A program made the translations under genes and the position numbers. Below are positions 1-7,433 of a stretch of DNA of 25,173 nt, piece by piece (within the stretch, counting starts at the first letter, position 1; every line of letters begins with the position of its first letter). The DNA is from UBA1422 sp041859095 (GTDB lineage: Bacteria > Bacillota > Clostridia > Peptostreptococcales > Anaerovoracaceae): positions 1 through 25,173 of the forward strand of contig JBHEKY010000024.1 of NCBI GenBank assembly GCA_041859095.1, read 5' to 3'. The notes beneath the pieces are model-generated. The model was not told the origin of the DNA, did no database searches, and worked only from the letters and a program-made list of their open reading frames with translations.

Positions 1-90
1 GGTCCGGATCTGCCAAAAGAGCTTGACCGAAAGTTAAAGATCTTTGATGATATCATGAGACATTTGATTATCAACAAAGACGATAAGTAA
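1..90 (+). CDS. rpsF: Ribosomal protein bS6, C-terminal end (partial)
   Basis: Only the last 29 codons and the TAA stop are inside the window; the start lies upstream. The readable peptide contains LPKELDRKLKIFDDIMRHLI, which resembles the C-terminal part of bS6, a 30S subunit protein that pairs with bS18. The assignment rests mainly on position: rpsF-ssb-rpsR is one of the most conserved bacterial gene orders, and ssb starts 13 bases after this stop. What is seen is a short tail in an open frame; its identity is inferred from order plus the tail sequence. Confidence 0.85.
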   Translation, partial: GPDLPKELDRKLKIFDDIMRHLIINKDDK

Positions 91-103
91 ACAGGAGGTC
101 GAC

Positions 104-514
104 ATGAACAGTGTAGTATTGATAGGGAGATTAACAAAAGATCCCGAAGTTAGATACACCGGAGAACAAATGGCAGTTGCAAGCTTTACTGTCGCCATTG
201 ACCGTCCCCAGCGTGCTGACAAAGAGAAGGTAACGGATTTTCCCAGAGTCACAGTGTTTGGCAAGCAAGCCGAAAACTGCGAACGCTTTCTCAAAAAAGG
301 CAGATTGGTGGCAATCGAAGGCAGAATACAGACAGGCAGCTATACCAACAAGGACGGCCAAAAAGTTTATACGACCGATGTTGTAGCAAACAGAGTTGAA
401 TTCCTCGAATGGGGAGACAAATCTGAATTTAAGCCCGGTTCAGGCCCAGAGCGGGCCCCGGAAGGAATTCCTGCCGGCTTCCAGGTCATCGATGACGATG
501 ATATCCCATTCTAA
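104..514 (+). CDS. ssb: Single-stranded DNA-binding protein
   Basis: This 136-residue protein binds single-stranded DNA during replication, repair and recombination, normally as a tetramer. The N-terminal 105 or so residues form the OB fold: the opening MNSVVLIGRLTKDPEVRYT is near-diagnostic, and later segments include VTVFGKQAENCERFLKKG and VAIEGRIQTGSY. A short low-complexity linker leads to the acidic tip DDDDIPF, the docking site for partner proteins. The start is set by an AGGAGG site about 7 bases upstream. It lies between rpsF and rpsR and is probably cotranscribed with both. The length is slightly short for the family because the linker is brief; nothing appears to be missing. Confidence 0.98.
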   Translation: MNSVVLIGRLTKDPEVRYTGEQMAVASFTVAIDRPQRADKEKVTDFPRVTVFGKQAENCERFLKKGRLVAIEGRIQTGSYTNKDGQKVYTTDVVANRVEFLEWGDKSEFKPGSGPERAPEGIPAGFQVIDDDDIPF

Positions 515-534
515 ATTGAAAGGAGAACAAACCC

Positions 535-774
535 ATGATAGATAATAAAAGACGTGGCGGCGGCTTCAGAAAAAAGAAGGTATGTCAATTCTGTGCCGAC
601 AAATCAGAGACCATAGATTACAAAGAAGTTGACAAGCTGAAGAAGTACATCACCGAAAGAGGCAAGATTCTTCCCAAGAGAATTACAGGCACTTGCGCAA
701 TGCATCAAAGAGATGTGACAAGAGCCATCAAAAGAGCAAGAATCGTAGCACTTTTGCCGTACACAGCCGACTGA
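535..774 (+). CDS. rpsR: Ribosomal protein bS18
   Basis: The 79-residue product is the small-subunit protein bS18, which sits beside bS6 on the 30S platform. Recognisable segments are CQFCADKSETIDYKEVDKLK, then LKKYITERGKILPKRITGTC and the basic MHQRDVTRAIKRARIVALLP ending, all typical of bS18. Cys pairs CQFC and a later Cys (GTC) match the zinc-binding C+ form of the protein. An AGGAG site precedes the ATG. It is the last gene of the rpsF-ssb-rpsR unit, since a strong hairpin terminator follows within 20 bases. Confidence 0.98.
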   Translation: MIDNKRRGGGFRKKKVCQFCADKSETIDYKEVDKLKKYITERGKILPKRITGTCAMHQRDVTRAIKRARIVALLPYTAD

Positions 775-792
775 TTACAGACCACATATGAC

Positions 793-820
793 AAGAAGCG
801 AGGTTCCTCGCTTCTTTTAT
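793..820 (+). terminator. Intrinsic terminator after rpsR
   Basis: A GC-rich inverted repeat, AAGAAGCGAGG paired with CCTCGCTTCTT, runs directly into a TTTT tract. It closes the ribosomal protein unit about 18 bases after the rpsR stop. Confidence 0.9.
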
Positions 821-848
821 TTTCAGGATTTTTAGTGGAGATGATTAG

Positions 849-877
849 TGGATATGGCAATTCCGATATGGTATACT
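849..877 (+). promoter_or_regulatory. Possible extended -10 promoter for the DUF2232-like gene run
   Basis: TGG followed by TATACT at 869-877 is an extended -10 element. The best -35 at 17 bases spacing, TGGATA at 849-854, is weak. Its place just after the rpsR terminator and about 45 bases before the next start codon supports a real promoter for the following genes. Confidence 0.5.
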
Positions 878-923
878 ATTAGGGCATATATTTAGGGCAA
901 ATTCCAAACCAAAAGGAGATTTC

Positions 924-1628
924 ATGTACACATCGCTAATCTTATTAGGCATTATCCTCTTTCCGATTCCCTCGCTTGTGCTTTGCATCCGGCGGGGTCT
1001 CAATCCATACAACGGTGTGCTGAATGCAACAGTTTCAGTAGGTTTGAGTAGTGTGCTGATTTTCATTTTTGCCACAATGGCCGGAAATAGTGTGGCATCT
1101 GAGCTAGAAGCCTCGTATGAGGCAGCCTTGCCCATGCTTCTACAAAGCTTTCCGGATCAGGAGGAAACCCTGCGGCAAATCATCGATATTGCCATTTCCG
1201 ACTTTCCCTCCACGATTTTATTGATGGGCGCGGTTGTGGCCTATTTGGAATATTTGATTCTCAGCAAGTTTGTGAGGAATGGAGACCGTGGAGCTTGGCA
1301 GATGGCCCGTCTTCGGGAATTTTCTTGGCCGAGAAATGGCATTTACGGCTGGCTGTTGATTTTTGTGATGTCCTGGATGGTTGGCCTTGTCGGGTTTCCT
1401 GACGGAGATTTAGTGATGCTCAATGTCCAGAATATCTTTGAAGCCGCATTTGCGCTGCAGGGCACATCCCTGCTACTCATGTTTTTTTTCATGAAGAAAG
1501 TCCCGAGGGGTTTAGGTCCTGTACTGGCCATCGTAGCATGGATCATCCCCATGGGAAAATCAGTGCTGTTCCTCCTTGGAATCGCTGATATCATGTTCGG
1601 ATTACGCACTAGGATATCACAAAGATAA
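924..1628 (+). CDS. YybS/DUF2232-like integral membrane protein
   Basis: This 234-residue hydrophobic protein has about six predicted membrane segments, near residues 3-20, 31-52, 95-115, 142-162, 172-192 and 200-225. Family membership is inferred from its place between rpsR and rplI, where Firmicutes usually carry a DUF2232 (YybS) membrane protein, and from the C-terminal pattern of a last helix followed by a short basic tail (FGLRTRISQR). DUF2232 proteins are usually nearer 300 residues, so this one is short. Their function is not established. A good AAAAGGAGAT site precedes the ATG. The gdpP phosphodiesterase gene that often follows yybS is not present here. Confidence 0.65.
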   Translation: MYTSLILLGIILFPIPSLVLCIRRGLNPYNGVLNATVSVGLSSVLIFIFATMAGNSVASELEASYEAALPMLLQSFPDQEETLRQIIDIAISDFPSTILLMGAVVAYLEYLILSKFVRNGDRGAWQMARLREFSWPRNGIYGWLLIFVMSWMVGLVGFPDGDLVMLNVQNIFEAAFALQGTSLLLMFFFMKKVPRGLGPVLAIVAWIIPMGKSVLFLLGIADIMFGLRTRISQR

Positions 1629-1676
1629 CACAATAAGGTGTTAGAATAACTCGTAAAATAGAGAAGGAAAAGGGAT

Positions 1677-2123
1677 ATGATAGTCATCTTATTAAAAGAC
1701 CTAAAAGGCACCGGCAAGGCCGGAGAAGTGGTAAAAGTCAGTGATGGATACGCCAGAAACGTGTTGATTCCCAAGGGGGTTGCTCGGGAAGCAACAGACG
1801 GAAACGTAAGAAGCTTGGAGAAACAAAAGGCTCTTGCAATCCAGAAGGAAGAAGAAAGCAAAGCCAAGGCCCTTGAGGCTGCAGCGCATATAAACGAACT
1901 GACGGTACAGATTGAAACCAAAGGCGGAGAAGGCGGACGACTGTTCGGCTCCATCACCACCAAGGATATCGCAGAAGCTCTTATGGCACAGCACCAAATC
2001 GAGGTGGATAAAAAGAAAATCGTTTTGGACAACCCCATCAAAGTAGCCGGGGAATCGGAAGTCCACATCAAAATGTATCCTGAGATTTCAGCGAAACTTC
2101 GCGTCGTTGTATCCGTCAAATAA
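1677..2123 (+). CDS. rplI: Ribosomal protein bL9
   Basis: The 148-residue product is 50S protein bL9, a two-lobed protein that binds 23S rRNA domain V near the L1 stalk. The N-terminal lobe contains the signature MIVILLKDLKGTGKAGEVVK, followed by GYARNVLIPKGVA. A long charged central helix spans about residues 45-75. The C-terminal lobe includes LFGSITTKDIAEAL and ends in AKLRVVVSVK. Length and architecture are normal. A GAAGGAAAAGG site lies just upstream. The dnaB start follows 36 bases after the stop, as in many Firmicutes. Confidence 0.98.
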   Translation: MIVILLKDLKGTGKAGEVVKVSDGYARNVLIPKGVAREATDGNVRSLEKQKALAIQKEEESKAKALEAAAHINELTVQIETKGGEGGRLFGSITTKDIAEALMAQHQIEVDKKKIVLDNPIKVAGESEVHIKMYPEISAKLRVVVSVK

Positions 2124-2158
2124 TGCCACCGCCGGAGGCCCCGGCTAGGAGAAACACC

Positions 2159-3481
2159 ATGGAAAGAATCCCTCCCCATAATGAGGAAGCCGAGCGGTCG
2201 GTACTGGGCGCAGCCATGCTGGACAAGGATGCGCTTTATGACGTGCTGGAACTGGTCAGACCACGAGACTTTTATAACCAAAACCACAAAGAAATCTTTG
2301 AAGGAATCAGCGAATTGGCGCGGCGAAATGTTGCCGTGGACGTGCTGACAGTTTCCGAAGAGCTTAAGAAACGAAATGTTCTTGAGATGGTAGGCGGCCG
2401 TGGCTATATTGCCACCCTTTCCGGAGAAGTGCCGACCACTTCCAATGCCGGAGAGTATGCCAAAATCGTAGCCGAAAAAGCGGCGCTACGCAATCTGATA
2501 ACCACCGCGGGGGATATTCTCGAGAAAAGCTACGAGGACAAACTAGAAGCGGAGCAGGTCCTGGATTTTGCAGAAAAGGCTATTTTTGAAGTGGCCCAAA
2601 ACAGACAAGCCAAGGACATGACCCCACTACGGGAAATCCTTATGGAGAACCTGAACCTAATTGACGAACGCTCCAAGATGAAGGGCGACCTGACCGGTGT
2701 CACCAGCGGACTCATTGATTTGGATTCCAGAACAAATGGATTCCAGCCGTCCGATTTGGTTATCATCGCAGCCAGACCCTCCATGGGCAAAACAGCCTTT
2801 TCCCTAAGTGTCGCCCAACAGGCGGCAATCAAAGCAGATGCCAAGATTTTGTTTTTTAGCTTGGAAATGTCCAAAGAGCAGTTGGGTCAGCGGTTATTGT
2901 CCATGGAAGCCCGGGTGGATTCCCAAAAACTCAAAACCGGCCAATTGGAACGGGAAGAGTGGGACAGGATTACCATGGCGCTGGATACTCTGGGCAAAGG
3001 CGACATTACCATCGATGCGACTCCTGGCATCCGACTGATGGAAATCAAGAATAAATGCCGCAGGCTCAAAGCCGAACGCGGGTTGGATATGATTATATTG
3101 GACTATCTTCAACTGATGGAACACGAAGGCCGATCCGAAAGCAGACAGCAGGAAATCACAGCCATGTCCCGGGGGCTCAAGCAGCTTGCCCGGGAAATGA
3201 ATTGTCCGATTCTGGTGCTTTCCCAGTTGAGCCGTGCCCCGGAGCAGCGGACAGAACACAGACCGATTTTATCGGATTTGCGGGAATCCGGCGCCATCGA
3301 GCAAGATGCTGACATGGTTTTATTCCTTTATCGAGACGAAGTATATAACGCAGAAACCACCGAAAAACCCGGCATCTGCGAAGTCATTATCGCCAAAAAC
3401 AGAAACGGCCCCATTGGGACTGTGGAAATCACTTGGCAAGCCAATTACACGAGATTTGCCAATAAGAGCAAAGGAGGATGA
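2159..3481 (+). CDS. dnaB: Replicative DNA helicase
   Basis: The 440-residue hexameric helicase unwinds DNA at the replication fork (called DnaC in Bacillus). The N-terminal domain (about 1-150) begins MERIPPHNEEAERSVLGAAM, the usual DnaB opening. The RecA-like ATPase domain holds Walker A ARPSMGKTA (205-213, Lys211), the Walker B stretch MIILDYLQLM and the conserved SQLSRAPEQR and DLRESGAIEQDADMV segments. The frame is open from an ATG at 2123, but the ATG at 2159 is preferred: TAGGAGAAACACC gives a proper ribosome binding site and the protein then starts where the family does. No intein is present. An AAGGAGG motif overlapping its 3' end serves the next gene. Confidence 0.97.
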   Translation: MERIPPHNEEAERSVLGAAMLDKDALYDVLELVRPRDFYNQNHKEIFEGISELARRNVAVDVLTVSEELKKRNVLEMVGGRGYIATLSGEVPTTSNAGEYAKIVAEKAALRNLITTAGDILEKSYEDKLEAEQVLDFAEKAIFEVAQNRQAKDMTPLREILMENLNLIDERSKMKGDLTGVTSGLIDLDSRTNGFQPSDLVIIAARPSMGKTAFSLSVAQQAAIKADAKILFFSLEMSKEQLGQRLLSMEARVDSQKLKTGQLEREEWDRITMALDTLGKGDITIDATPGIRLMEIKNKCRRLKAERGLDMIILDYLQLMEHEGRSESRQQEITAMSRGLKQLAREMNCPILVLSQLSRAPEQRTEHRPILSDLRESGAIEQDADMVLFLYRDEVYNAETTEKPGICEVIIAKNRNGPIGTVEITWQANYTRFANKSKGG

Positions 3482-3485
3482 ACCC

Positions 3486-3686
3486 ATGAAAATCACATCT
3501 GATATGAATGTTTGTGAGTTGCTGGATCGCTATCCGCAATTGGAAGACGTCTTCCTGAACCATGGATTGCCTTGCCGGGGATGCCCCGGAGCGGACAATG
3601 AATCGGTTGAAGAAGCAGCGGCAGCCCATGGGGTTTCCGTGGACAGATTATTGGAAAGCCTGAATTTGGCAGTGGAGCAAATCTAG
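3486..3686 (+). CDS. DUF1858 small putative redox disulfide protein
   Basis: This 66-residue protein matches the DUF1858 pattern: a short opening MKITSDMNVCELLDRYP, a FLNHGLPCRGCPG segment with a CxxC motif, and a helical end with AAAHGVSVDRLLESLN. The family is described as a hybrid-cluster-protein-associated putative redox disulfide domain; its biochemical role is not settled. The start is fixed by the AAGGAGG at 3471-3477, inside the last dnaB codons, with ATG 8 bases later. The longer open frame upstream of 3486 is just the shadow of dnaB. It sits between two replication genes with almost no spacing, so it is probably cotranscribed with them, though no replication role is known. Confidence 0.85.
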   Translation: MKITSDMNVCELLDRYPQLEDVFLNHGLPCRGCPGADNESVEEAAAAHGVSVDRLLESLNLAVEQI

Positions 3687-4919
3687 ATGAAGTTTCGGAA
3701 AGAATCGGTCCAAAGCTGTTATCTTCTTGATACCGGCGTGGAAAACATCTTTATTCATGAATACATGGTTTCGGCACCGGGCGATTATGTCAAAACATAC
3801 CTGGTTGCTTTGATGTACACCAATATGGGACAGGATATCGAGAATGCTGCCATCGCAAAAATGCTTTCTCTTCCCGAAGAGGAAGTGGAAAAAGCCTGGA
3901 TGTACTGGGAAGGCTTGGGCGTGGTTCGCAAAACCGATGACACCATCGAATTTTCCGTACTGAAGGAATGTCTTTATGGAAAGAAACCGGTCAAAGAACA
4001 GGAACCCCAAGCAGCACGGCCAAGTGCCATCCTCGAAAATAAACCGCTCAAAGGAATGTACAAATCCATTGAACGGACCATCGGAAGAATGCTCAGCGGA
4101 ACGGAAACCACGGAAATGATCAACTGGATGGATGACTTTAATGCCACCCCGGAGCTCATTGCTTATGCCTATGCGTATTGCATGGCCAAAAAGAAAGATA
4201 ACATCCGCTACGTTGGTGCGGTAGTGAAAGGGTGGACCGCAATTGGACTGACAAACTCAACCGAAATCGAAAAATATCTGGCGGATAACGATCAGCGCCA
4301 TTATTCCTATAAACGAGTAATGCAAGCCCTGGGATTCTCCAGGAATGCAACAGAAGAAGAGAAAAGGTTGATTAATAACTGGTTTGACGGACTGGGTTGC
4401 GACATGGAAGACATTCTCAGTGCTTGTGGCAAGACCAGTGGAATCCCAAATCCAAACATTAATTATGTGAACAAAATTCTGACCAATCGCCATAGCGGTG
4501 TGGCGGCACCCGGGGGGCAAAGCCCTGCGGTCACGGTTTCTGCCTATTATCAGTACCTTCGTCAAAAAGCCATCGCTGAAGCCAATCAGAGGCGGGATGA
4601 GGTATATGCAAAACTACCGGCCATCGACAAATTGGAAGAGGCCATGCGCCAATGCAGCGTAGGATTATCCAGGGTCATGGTATCGGGTGGCGTTGACAAA
4701 GAAATCCAAATTGAGCGACTGAAGCAAGAAATGGACAAACTAACCAGACAAAAGGCTAATATGCTGACGGAGTATAATCTGCCTATTGACTATATGGATG
4801 TAAAATATACGTGTAACCTGTGCAAAGACACAGGAACCAAAGACTCGGGAGAACAATGCGAATGCTTTCTCCAACGAACCAAAGAGGCAAAGGAAAAAGA
4901 ATGGGAAAGAATCTCCTAA
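3687..4919 (+). CDS. DnaD-like replication protein with a DnaC-type zinc module at the C-terminus
   Basis: The 410-residue product has an N-terminal winged-helix-like region (about 1-100), then a region resembling two DnaD/DnaB_2 domains (about 122-190 and 200-268, the second with WFDGLGCDMEDILSACGKTS and NINYVNKILTN). DnaD proteins help load the replicative helicase. Residues about 285-398 instead look like the N-terminal part of clostridial DnaC-type helicase loaders: YLRQKAIAEANQRRDEVYAK, a coiled region, then NLPIDYMDVKYTCNLCKDTG and a second Cys pair, giving a CxxC...CxC cluster (Cys376, 379, 391, 393). The AAA+ domain that should follow is missing; the frame ends at 4919. The ATG directly follows the previous stop, with a weak GTGGAG site. 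Its 3' end overlaps the peptidase gene by 19 bases. The module match is from memory of family motifs. Confidence 0.8.
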   Translation: MKFRKESVQSCYLLDTGVENIFIHEYMVSAPGDYVKTYLVALMYTNMGQDIENAAIAKMLSLPEEEVEKAWMYWEGLGVVRKTDDTIEFSVLKECLYGKKPVKEQEPQAARPSAILENKPLKGMYKSIERTIGRMLSGTETTEMINWMDDFNATPELIAYAYAYCMAKKKDNIRYVGAVVKGWTAIGLTNSTEIEKYLADNDQRHYSYKRVMQALGFSRNATEEEKRLINNWFDGLGCDMEDILSACGKTSGIPNPNINYVNKILTNRHSGVAAPGGQSPAVTVSAYYQYLRQKAIAEANQRRDEVYAKLPAIDKLEEAMRQCSVGLSRVMVSGGVDKEIQIERLKQEMDKLTRQKANMLTEYNLPIDYMDVKYTCNLCKDTGTKDSGEQCECFLQRTKEAKEKEWERIS

Positions 4920-6571
4920 AGAGGCAGAAGCTCGCTATTACGTATAGTTGGCGGAAACTCATCCGTTCTTTTGGGCAGACCAAAAGAATGCTGGCTAGAA
5001 AGAGCCGAATTCACTATAAACGAAGTGTGAAGAAAATCCTTACTGCGTACACAGTAAGCAATAAGGCTTTTTTCCACTACTTTAACCTATTAATGATTAA
5101 AGAAAACAAGGTTTCAACGAAGGTAGCGGCCTTTGTGGAGCGTTTTGATGTGGCCCATGAGAAGGCGGCTACCCGAACCGGGCATGCAGCAAAGGAAGGA
5201 AACCGACTATTCCGCTTCGCCCGGATCATGATTGACCGTAGACGAGCTCAACTTTTGAAACACTTTGCCATCATTGTAATGGTCGCGGTTGCTGTTCTTT
5301 CCTTGTTTAACTATGCAACAGGGTTTGAATACTCGTACCATGGCAAAGTACTTGGAGTAGTGCAGGACCAGTCAGACGTTTACAGTGTGCTGGAGGTTGT
5401 CAGCAAGCAGTTATCTGAAGAACACGATGTGAACATTTCAATTGATGAAGCCGACGACATTGAGTTTCGTAAGGTCGTCACCGTAAACCGTGACGTTGAC
5501 AATATGGAAGAAGTCCTGAACCGGTTGACGTACATGAAAGACATTAATGTTACCGCTTATGGTATTTTTGTTGACGGAAAGCGTGCCGCCGTGCTGCACA
5601 GCCAGACTGAAGCTGACGGCGTCCTGGCCGGGCTACTTGAAAGATTCTCAGCGGCGAAGGAGGGTATCCGTTACGAAAGCGTTACATTCCAGGAAGAAGT
5701 GGCGGTTCATGAAGTGTCTGCTAAACTTGGAAATCTTCAAAGCGCGGCGGTGGTCTCTGAAAATTTGCTGGCAGGCGAAGTTTCTGAAAAAGTCCATCTA
5801 ACTGCCATCGGCGAATCCTGGGATTCGATTGCAAACTTATATGGGATTTCGGTCGCCAAACTGATGGCAGATAATCCTACCATCCAAGGCAGGGAACCAA
5901 ATGTTGATGAAAAACTGTCGATTCAACAAGCATCGCCCGTGCTCCATATTGCTACGATAGAAAAAGCGACCTACAATGTTGCCATTGCATTCAGCACGGA
6001 AAGAAAAAACAATGCCAATGCCTACAAAGGGGTTAACACCGTACAGACCAAAGGACAGAACGGTACAACGCTGGTCGTTGCACGAGTCATCCGAGTAAAT
6101 GGTGTCGAAGTCGGAAGAGAAATCCTGAAAGAAACCATCACAGCGCAACCGGTGACAGAAGTGATTTTGGTGGGAACCAAACCCATCCCTCCAACCATGG
6201 GAGACGGCAGCTTTACCAATCCATGTCCAGCAGGCCGTTTGACCTCGCCCTTTGGATATCGATGGGGAAGAATGCACTGGGGAGTCGACCTGGCCTGTGC
6301 ATCAGGCAACAATGTTCGAGCAGCCGATGGCGGCACAGTCATATTCGCCGGTTGGAACGGTGCGCAAGGCTATACGATTAAAATTAACCATCAAAATGGA
6401 TTTGTTACGGTATATGCCCACTTGAGCAAAATGTTTGTTGGAACCGGCGCGTTGGTTTATGAGGGGCAACAAATTGGACTTGTTGGCAACACAGGGTATA
6501 GTACCGGATCTCACCTTCACTTTGAAGTGTTAAAAAACGGTGTCAACGTGAATCCACTGAACTATATTTAG
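4901..6571 (+). CDS. Membrane-anchored M23 peptidase with LysM-like and G5 domains
   Basis: This 556-residue protein is a probable cell-wall endopeptidase. Residues 1-118 are strongly basic and appear cytoplasmic; one membrane segment lies at about 121-141; the rest should be outside. A LysM-like stretch (about 296-342, with IGESWDSIANLYGISVAKLM) suggests peptidoglycan binding, a G5 domain follows (about 352-427), and the M23/LytM domain occupies about 446-547. Zinc and catalytic residues are visible: His459 and Asp463 in HWGVD, His507 in YAHLS, and His538/His540 in GSHLHFEV. The ATG at 4901 is chosen because upstream codons in this frame only shadow the previous gene; a modest AAAGGAAAAAGA sequence precedes it. 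The 120-residue basic cytoplasmic tail is unusual for the family. Confidence 0.9.
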   Translation: MGKNLLKRQKLAITYSWRKLIRSFGQTKRMLARKSRIHYKRSVKKILTAYTVSNKAFFHYFNLLMIKENKVSTKVAAFVERFDVAHEKAATRTGHAAKEGNRLFRFARIMIDRRRAQLLKHFAIIVMVAVAVLSLFNYATGFEYSYHGKVLGVVQDQSDVYSVLEVVSKQLSEEHDVNISIDEADDIEFRKVVTVNRDVDNMEEVLNRLTYMKDINVTAYGIFVDGKRAAVLHSQTEADGVLAGLLERFSAAKEGIRYESVTFQEEVAVHEVSAKLGNLQSAAVVSENLLAGEVSEKVHLTAIGESWDSIANLYGISVAKLMADNPTIQGREPNVDEKLSIQQASPVLHIATIEKATYNVAIAFSTERKNNANAYKGVNTVQTKGQNGTTLVVARVIRVNGVEVGREILKETITAQPVTEVILVGTKPIPPTMGDGSFTNPCPAGRLTSPFGYRWGRMHWGVDLACASGNNVRAADGGTVIFAGWNGAQGYTIKINHQNGFVTVYAHLSKMFVGTGALVYEGQQIGLVGNTGYSTGSHLHFEVLKNGVNVNPLNYI

Positions 6572-6584
6572 CGAGGAATGTTTC

Positions 6585-6887
6585 ATGGCCACAAAAAGAA
6601 AGCTAAAAAAAATATCTCGAAATATTGTTGTCTATTTGATGATGGTGTTGATTGTGCTTTCCGTGGCAGGCTTTTCAGTTTTTCGAATCATTGACTTGAA
6701 GATGGAAGAACACCAACTTTTGGCACAGCAGGAAGCGCTGATACGAGAAAAAGAAAAGCTGAAGGAACAGTTAGCCAACGTCAACAACCCTGAATTTATC
6801 GAGCAGGAGGCCAGAAAGCAGCTTAAGCTGATTATGCCCGGAGAAACGCTATACATTCTGAAAGATGAAACCGATGAGAACGAATGA
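6585..6887 (+). CDS. divIC: Septum formation initiator, DivIC/FtsB family
   Basis: The 100-residue product has the classic DivIC/FtsB plan: a short basic cytoplasmic N-terminus (KRKLKKISRN), one membrane helix (about 15-34), then a coiled coil (about 38-66, rich in E, K, Q and L) and the conserved end NNPEFIEQEARKQLKLIMPG ETLY. Such proteins form a complex with DivIB/FtsQ and FtsL at the division septum. A GCGAGGA site lies 8 bases before the ATG. It sits 13 bases after the peptidase gene and abuts rnmV, so cotranscription is likely. DivIC is preferred over FtsL from the YxxxPGE-type ending and the Firmicute context. Confidence 0.85.
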   Translation: MATKRKLKKISRNIVVYLMMVLIVLSVAGFSVFRIIDLKMEEHQLLAQQEALIREKEKLKEQLANVNNPEFIEQEARKQLKLIMPGETLYILKDETDENE

Positions 6888-7433
6888 ATGATGAGAATAA
6901 AAGAAACCATTGTGGTGGAAGGGCGGGACGATACCGCAGCAGTCAACCGTGCAGTGGAGGCACACACCATAGAAACCCACGGATTCGGAATTTCAACGGA
7001 CACCTGGCAACTCATCCATAAGGCTTATGCTACCACGGGAATTATCGTTTTCACAGATCCGGATTATGCCGGAGAGCAAATCCGAAAACGGATTCTGGAA
7101 AGATTCCCAGAGGCTGGGCAAGCCTATCTGGATAGACTTGATGCATCAGCAGGTGGGGACGTGGGAATAGAAAACGGATCGCCGGAAGCCATCCGGGTGG
7201 CTCTGTCAAAATGCAAACATAGGAACAGGATTGAGCCAGAAGTCTTTGTCCGGGAAGATTTGATCTCTGCAGGGCTGTGGGGTGGACATAATTCAGCCGA
7301 GAAGCGCAGGCAGACTGGCAAAGTGCTGGGCATCGGATACGGCAACTGCAACCATTTTCTCAAAAAGCTGAATCAATTTCTGATTAGCAAGGAAGAATTT
7401 TATGAAGCTATACACCACATCGGCAATCCATGA
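6888..7433 (+). CDS. rnmV: Ribonuclease M5
   Basis: RNase M5 matures the ends of 5S rRNA precursor with the help of ribosomal protein uL18. The 181-residue protein shows a Toprim domain: the VVEGRDDTAAV motif with its catalytic Glu, and FTDPDYAGEQIRKRI with the DxD pair. Further family segments are AYLDRLDAS and DVGIENGSPEAIRVAL. Two ATG codons lie in tandem at 6888 and 6891; the second gives MRIKETIVVEGRDD, the usual family start, so the true first residue is uncertain by one codon. The gene directly follows the divIC stop and overlaps rsmA by 32 bases, the common rnmV-rsmA pair of Firmicutes. Confidence 0.95.
   Translation: MMRIKETIVVEGRDDTAAVNRAVEAHTIETHGFGISTDTWQLIHKAYATTGIIVFTDPDYAGEQIRKRILERFPEAGQAYLDRLDASAGGDVGIENGSPEAIRVALSKCKHRNRIEPEVFVREDLISAGLWGGHNSAEKRRQTGKVLGIGYGNCNHFLKKLNQFLISKEEFYEAIHHIGNP

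Noticed and set aside
2123..2158. dnaB start at 2123, overlapping the rplI stop
   Set aside because: The extra 12 residues are Pro-rich and not family-like, whereas TAGGAGA precedes 2159.
3234..3485. Upstream extension of the DUF1858 frame
   Set aside because: It is the out-of-frame shadow of dnaB; the ribosome binding site and domain start agree with 3486.
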